DNA from: Regnicoccus frigidus
GTDB taxonomy: Bacteria; Cyanobacteriota; Cyanobacteriia; PCC-6307; Cyanobiaceae
Direction of reading: 5' to 3'
Assembly: GCA_025194985.1 (NCBI GenBank)
Contig: JAOANE010000050.1
Coordinates: 1 to 64,000 of the forward strand
DNA: 64,000 nt
The notes under the pieces are model-generated. The model saw only the letters and a list, made by a program, of their open reading frames with translations. It had not been told where the DNA came from and made no database searches. This document shows positions 61,693 through 64,000 of the stretch, piece after piece (within the stretch, counting starts at the first letter, position 1; every line of letters starts with the position of its first letter). The translations under genes and the position numbers were made by a program.

Positions 61693-61853
61693 CGGAGGGC
61701 ATCAAAGGCCTGGGCCTCCAGCACCGATTCCTCTGGATCGGCCAACAGCGCCCCGCTGTTGCGCAGGGCCTCCCAGGGGTGACGAATGGAGGCGGGACCA
61801 AAAGGAGGCGGGGTGAGGCGTGCCACCAACTTGCCGTGACGCTTGATGTCCAT
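61689..61853 (-). pseudogene. Phd/VapB-type antitoxin, N-terminally truncated
   Basis: 54 codons, MDIKRHGKLVARLTPPPFGP and onwards, matching the C-terminal half of prevent-host-death antitoxins (TRHGKPVARL-like). An in-frame stop lies nine bases upstream, and the missing N-terminal half abuts the DUF429 3' end. Confidence 0.65.
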
Positions 61854-61862
61854 TTCTCGATC

Positions 61863-62564
61863 CTAATGGGCGTTTTTGGCCTGAGCTGGTGGGCCGCTGG
61901 GCACGATCAGCGCACCGCCGACGGGTTCGCCGACGACCCGGCACTCGCCACCGATCGCGAGCTGCTGGGCGGCGACGGCACAGAGGGCCGCATCGATCCA
62001 GTCGATGTTGGTGAGCTGGCTGCAATCGAAGCCGAGCCGGCGCAGCAAAGCCCGACGCTCCTGGACTTTGCGGCGCGCCTGGGGAGGGGCAAGCCCGAGG
62101 GCCTGGTGCAGCTGCCAGGTGATGGCGTGGGGAAAGGATTCGAAGCAGCGGCGCGTTCCGCCTGCGGGCAAAGCAGTGAGCAAGGGATGGCTGGGCACCA
62201 GGGCCTGGTAGAGCGCTTCACCGCGCAGCATCCAGCCGTAGTAGTTCGTTGGGTGCTCGATCGCCCGCTGGCGGCTGGGGCTGGAGAAGCATGGGATCCG
62301 CTCGGCCATCAGCTGCCGTTCGGCGGGGCGGCTGCAGCCATCCGCGCTCCAGCGGCAGGGGGCATCAATGGCGATCACGCTGGCGCCGATGGTGTCGACG
62401 CACCATTGGGCCAGGGCCGCTGCATCGGTGCTGGTGAAGCGGGAGTGATAGGCACCAGCGCAGAGGGCCACGGCATGGAAACCCTTGCGGGTGCCGCCCA
62501 CATCAATGCCTACGGTGGCGTCAAGCAAGACGCTGACGCGTCCAGAGAGGATCCCTGTGGGCAT
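61863..62564 (-). CDS. DUF429 protein
   Basis: 233 aa. VGIDVGGTRKGFHAVAL opens an RNase-H/actin-like fold with acidic residues; VIAIDAPC, IDWIDAALCAVAA and GGTRRCFESFPHA are other blocks. Function unknown. A shortened duplicate lies at 60683-60806. Flanked by decayed toxin-antitoxin genes. Confidence 0.8.
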   Translation of the reverse strand: MPTGILSGRVSVLLDATVGIDVGGTRKGFHAVALCAGAYHSRFTSTDAAALAQWCVDTIGASVIAIDAPCRWSADGCSRPAERQLMAERIPCFSSPSRQRAIEHPTNYYGWMLRGEALYQALVPSHPLLTALPAGGTRRCFESFPHAITWQLHQALGLAPPQARRKVQERRALLRRLGFDCSQLTNIDWIDAALCAVAAQQLAIGGECRVVGEPVGGALIVPSGPPAQAKNAH

Positions 62565-62582
62565 CGAGAACGGCGACCACGG

Positions 62583-62768
62583 TCAAATCGTCGGCGCTCG
62601 ATGAAAACCATGGGCAAGCCGGTGAATCCCTCCGTAGTAGGCCAGAGATTCGATATCGGCCAGCAAACAGCTACGGAAATAGCCCCCAAGACCCGAAGCC
62701 TGCTGATCGTAAAACCTGAATCCCTCCTCCAGATCTCTCAGAGCATCTGAAGAGATGTTGATGATCAC
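62583..62768 (-). CDS. ParE/RelE-type toxin, C-terminally truncated
   Basis: 61 aa where about 95 is usual. ALRDLEEGFRFYDQQASGLG and LAYYGGIHRLAHGFHRA match the family up to the stop; the last strands that carry the toxic residues are missing, probably by frameshift. Start overlaps the antitoxin stop (ATGA). Likely inactive. Confidence 0.65.
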   Translation of the reverse strand: MIINISSDALRDLEEGFRFYDQQASGLGGYFRSCLLADIESLAYYGGIHRLAHGFHRAPTI

Positions 62769-62992
62769 CCACCGAGTTGCTGAAGCTGGGCCTTGGCCTC
62801 AGCCCATGGGATCCGCGTAGACCTGTCATCGGTCAGTCTCTCGCTGCGTTCCCTCAGCACTTCAGCGTGCAATTCAGGTGAGGAGACATCCGCCATATGG
62901 CTGCAGAGGCTTTGCCAGACCTGCTCAAGAAGACGCACCTTTTCCGACACAGTGAGCGCGTCAAGCACGTCGCCGGAAAGATCAATCGACAT
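62765..62992 (-). CDS. Addiction-module antitoxin (Unstab_antitox-like)
   Basis: 75 aa from ATG 62992. LTVSEKVRLLEQVWQSLCSH and RIPWAEAKAQLQQLGG match antitoxins of the ParE/RelE pair type. Intact although its toxin is truncated. Confidence 0.8.
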   Translation of the reverse strand: MSIDLSGDVLDALTVSEKVRLLEQVWQSLCSHMADVSSPELHAEVLRERSERLTDDRSTRIPWAEAKAQLQQLGG

Positions 62993-63142
62993 GCGCCCCC
63001 CCTGTGTTGTGGCCATTTTAGAACCGGTTGGCTGGATTCACCGTGACACCTCCGCCCCGCTATCACTGCGCTTCTGAAGTGGGTGGTCAGTTAGGGCATC
63101 GGTGACGGCGGCGAAGGAGAAGCTGGGGCCGCTCGCCACGGC

Positions 63143-64000
63143 TCAGAGCTCGCCGCTGAAGGCCTGGTGCAGCAGCGATTTTTTCAGGGCCTCCAGCGCG
63201 GCGAGTTTGCGTTCGTAAAGGCGGGCGAGGCGTTGGGTTTCTTTCGATAGCTCGTTCATTGTTTCGACAATGGCTTGTTGGATCGCGATGGGTGGCACCA
63301 CGATGGGAAGCATCTTTACCGCGCCGTTGCTGATTTTCTTCATCGTTGGATTCGCACCCTGTGCTCGTCCCATGATTTCCTTTCGCAATGCAGGAGTGCG
63401 CATCTGAAAATAGAGAAACTCTGTCAACATGCGGTCTGGCGCTGGATTCATGCGCATGATGAGGTCGGGATAGATGGTTGGTTCCGTGATTCCCTCCACA
63501 ATGGCAACGTGGCCGACAAGTTCCGGCGTGTTGCTGCGGGTAATGAGGAAATCGCCATTCTGGATCCAATAGTTTCGCCGCAAGTCAGTGGTGGCTGATG
63601 TGAACTTGCGCTTGTCTGGTCTGAATCGAAATCCAGTGACAGAGGAAAGTGTCAGAACTGGTGTTCCCGTTGCCGAGTGATTCGCTGCTGGTGGCGACCA
63701 TCCATTCTGCGGCTGGGTATCGAGCACCTTTTCTAGTGTGGTCTCCACCCACTCCTCTCCGCGCTGGGTGAAGATGGATTGGAGATGGCTTTCGAAGAGG
63801 GCGCGGGCGTTTTGGAGGTTATGTTCGGCGTTGGCTTTGGCGGTGGCGAGGCGCTCAAACGCTTCGTCGAGCAGGCCGACGATCCGCTGCTGTTCTGCTA
63901 GCGGGGGGACTCGCGTGGCCTGCGAATAAACCTCGTTGCGGTTGATGCCCGGCTTCACGCCCTTGGCTAGCTTGGTTAATTCCTGCGTCGTTAGTAGGTA
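63143..64000 (-). CDS. hsdS: Type I restriction specificity subunit, 5' end outside window
   Basis: At least 285 codons, open to the right edge. VPPLAEQQRIVGLLDEAFER and PPIAIQQAIVETMNELSKET are the two conserved spacer repeats, each after a target-recognition region; the second recognition domain is between them (NYWIQNGDFLITRSNTPELV). Sets DNA recognition of the HsdR enzyme. hsdM should lie beyond the window. Confidence 0.9.
   Translation of the reverse strand, partial: YLLTTQELTKLAKGVKPGINRNEVYSQATRVPPLAEQQRIVGLLDEAFERLATAKANAEHNLQNARALFESHLQSIFTQRGEEWVETTLEKVLDTQPQNGWSPPAANHSATGTPVLTLSSVTGFRFRPDKRKFTSATTDLRRNYWIQNGDFLITRSNTPELVGHVAIVEGITEPTIYPDLIMRMNPAPDRMLTEFLYFQMRTPALRKEIMGRAQGANPTMKKISNGAVKMLPIVVPPIAIQQAIVETMNELSKETQRLARLYERKLAALEALKKSLLHQAFSGEL

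Overview
The window looks like a chromosome segment of a picocyanobacterium of the Synechococcus/Cyanobium group. Evidence: high GC across the core genes, cyanobacterial families (PAM68-like, DUF1816, DUF3288, DUF1350, PrxQ/Bcp), and the gene order trpD-carA-STAS-mini-RNase III-TrmH/RlmB-DUF1816-gatA-dnaE, followed by PAM68-rpsO-ruvA, which I associate with this group. Species cannot be fixed from the window alone.

Layout. (1) 1-12.9 kb is an accessory island. An IS5-type transposase cut by the left edge is followed by a compact cluster of a MotA/ExbB/ZorA-like channel with a long tail, a small coiled-coil protein, and a minus-strand operon: VWA lipoprotein, four-helix membrane protein, FtsZ/tubulin-like GTPase, very large actin/Hsp70-fold ATPase, membrane-anchored coiled-coil protein. 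It ends in an odd C18-T15-G14 tract and nested, decayed IS3 and IS5 relics. (2) 13-36 kb is ordinary core: prohibitin, HAD phosphatase, acetyl-CoA synthetase, peroxiredoxin, CorA, CHAD protein, a fused osmoprotectant ABC transporter, tRNA-Pro, MsrA, an ABC exporter, trpD, carA, RNA-processing genes and gatA. (3) 36-46.6 kb is dnaE, rpsO and ruvA mixed with lower-GC insertions (a TPR/glycosyltransferase-like gene, a CsbD-like protein and a degenerate fructokinase relative). (4) 46.6-52.2 kb holds a lipoprotein and an HlyD/RbbA/YhhJ-type ABC export operon. (5) 52-57 kb is a patchwork of accessory genes, including a D-amino-acid-oxidase-like flavoprotein that appears circularly permuted, a CAP-domain protein and DUF6544. 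(6) 56.6-64 kb is a restriction/toxin-antitoxin island: a DUF4160-DUF2442 pair between attC-like sequences, hsdR, MNT-HEPN coupled to hsdR, HepT/MntA, decayed VapBC, DUF429 and ParE-type modules, and hsdS running off the right edge.

The best candidate for an undescribed system is 0.9-10.85 kb. It pairs two cytoskeleton-like NTPases (tubulin fold and actin fold) with a proton-channel-like motor protein, a surface VWA lipoprotein and two coiled-coil proteins that share a C-terminal domain. Published comparative genomics (FtsZ-like families predicted with VWA and OmpA partners in membrane remodelling) gives a partial precedent. I do not recognise this exact combination. A membrane-remodelling or defence role is inference only.
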